This document shows positions 13,336 through 14,069 of a stretch of DNA of 14,069 nt, piece by piece. This DNA comes from Clostridia bacterium (GTDB lineage: Bacteria > Bacillota_A > Clostridia > Oscillospirales > CAG-272). Position 1 is the first letter of the stretch; the number at the start of each line of letters is the position of its first letter. The translations under genes and the position numbers were made by a program. The stretch spans positions 1-14,069 of the forward strand of contig JAFTRT010000031.1 in NCBI GenBank assembly GCA_017462145.1, in the 5' to 3' direction. The notes below the pieces were generated by a model, which saw only the letters and a program-made list of their open reading frames with translations, was not told where the DNA came from and ran no database searches.

Positions 13336-14069
13336 ATGAAAACGATCCATACCATCACGGAGCCATTTCGCTCCTTGCTCCGGCTGCTTCGCCGTGGGCT
13401 TTGCACCGTTGGCAGCGGTGTGTCGTGGCTGTGGGAGCTGCCTGCACGGCTTCGTCGCAAACACAATGGGATTCATTATATCAACGGTGCCGACGTACTT
13501 CCCGCACCGCTGTCCCGAGAGGAGGAAAGTGAGGTCGTCGCTCGTCTGGGAGAAGACGAGGAGGCGAGACAGCTTCTCATTGAGCACAATCTGCGGTTGG
13601 TGGTTTATATTGCCAAGCGATTTGAAAACACGGGAGCGGGGATTGAGGATCTGGTTTCCATCGGAACCATCGGCTTGATCAAGGCCATCAATACCTTTCG
13701 ACCCGACAAAAATATCAAATTGGCTACCTATGCCTCCCGTTGTATTGAAAATGAAATTTTGATGTATCTGCGCAAGTCGGTTGGGATGCGGGCAGAGGTT
13801 TCCATTGACGAGCCGCTCAATACCGATTGGGACGGAAACGAGCTGTTGCTGTCCGACATTCTCGGCAGTGAAGATGACGGTCTCTCGGCCGAAATCGAGC
13901 GAATGGAGGAGAGGGAACGGGTCAGACGGGCGGTGATGGAGCTCAATCCTCGGGAGCGGGAGATCATCGAACTTCGTTACGGGATGGGAGGCAAAAAGGA
14001 GCTGACCCAAAAGGAGGTGGCCGAGCGGCTGGGCATCTCCCAATCCTATATTTCTCGCTTGGAGAAGAA
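13336..14069 (+). CDS. sigE: RNA polymerase sporulation sigma-E factor, pro-form (3' end cut by window)
   Basis: Mother-cell sigma factor made as an inactive precursor and activated by SpoIIGA. About 244 codons are visible. Regions 2.1-2.4 run from about [12 protein letters not shown] through [22 protein letters not shown] and [11 protein letters not shown] are specific to sigma-E and its sister sigma-K; region 4 ends in the helix-turn-helix [20 protein letters not shown]. Position after spoIIGA decides for sigma-E. The ATG at 13336 has AAAGGA five bases upstream. The segment I-H-Y-I-N-G aligns with the processed N-terminus of B. subtilis sigma-E, giving a pro-sequence of about 45 residues against about 27 there. 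Only the last few residues are missing. Confidence 0.95.
   Translation, partial: MKTIHTITEPFRSLLRLLRRGLCTVGSGVSWLWELPARLRRKHNGIHYINGADVLPAPLSREEESEVVARLGEDEEARQLLIEHNLRLVVYIAKRFENTGAGIEDLVSIGTIGLIKAINTFRPDKNIKLATYASRCIENEILMYLRKSVGMRAEVSIDEPLNTDWDGNELLLSDILGSEDDGLSAEIERMEERERVRRAVMELNPREREIIELRYGMGGKKELTQKEVAERLGISQSYISRLEK

Noticed and set aside
13135..14043. 302-codon open frame on the minus strand
   Set aside because: Antisense to the end of spoIIGA and to sigE; composition is unlike a protein and the plus-strand gene is unmistakable.
1..14069. CRISPR arrays, insertion sequences, tRNA or rRNA genes
   Set aside because: No direct repeat array, transposase-like frame, terminal inverted repeats or tRNA-like folds were seen; almost all of the window is explained by chromosomal housekeeping genes.

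Overview
The window is bacterial. It looks like a spore-forming member of Clostridia (Firmicutes), perhaps related to Oscillospiraceae/Ruminococcaceae. The reasons are the spoIIGA-sigE sporulation pair at the right end, strong purine-rich Shine-Dalgarno sites, sigma-A type promoters, a Bifidobacterium- or E. coli-unlike fused chorismate mutase/prephenate dehydratase, and the compact aro operon layout. The genus is inferred; no rRNA or other phylogenetic marker is present.

Right to left on the minus strand, positions 8355 to 1 hold an almost complete pathway from central metabolism to phenylalanine and tyrosine: aroF (DAHP synthase, with N-terminal regulatory domain), tyrA, aroB, aroA, aroC, an MFS transporter, pheA and the start of aroE. 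Only aroD/aroQ (dehydroquinase) and aroK (shikimate kinase) are not seen; they may lie beyond the left edge. The chorismate mutase domain is fused to PheA, so PheA also makes the prephenate that TyrA uses.

The most notable element is upstream of aroF. A consensus sigma-A promoter is followed by a 20-codon leader peptide carrying five Tyr and two Phe codons, including Tyr-Tyr-Tyr-Phe. The leader RNA can fold as mutually exclusive hairpins ending in a U-tract terminator. This is a classical ribosome-mediated attenuator that should sense charged tRNA-Tyr (and perhaps tRNA-Phe). A second, extended -10 promoter precedes aroC, so the distal part of the operon probably has its own input.

Positions 11767 to 8429, also on the minus strand, hold a separate operon: a Nudix ADP-sugar hydrolase, a membrane-anchored glycerophosphodiester phosphodiesterase, a DUF1015 protein of unknown function and a type 4 (iron-sulfur) uracil-DNA glycosylase. 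Its promoter is back to back with that of rnhA (RNase HI), which reads rightward and ends in a strong intrinsic terminator.

From 12402 rightward comes the sporulation operon: promoter with a possible Spo0A box, spoIIGA (the protease that processes pro-sigma-E) and sigE, cut by the right edge. Two sequence oddities stand out there: a Cys in place of Gly in the SpoIIGA catalytic motif, and an unusually long SigE pro-sequence. Apart from the attenuator I see no undescribed system, mobile element, CRISPR array, tRNA or rRNA.
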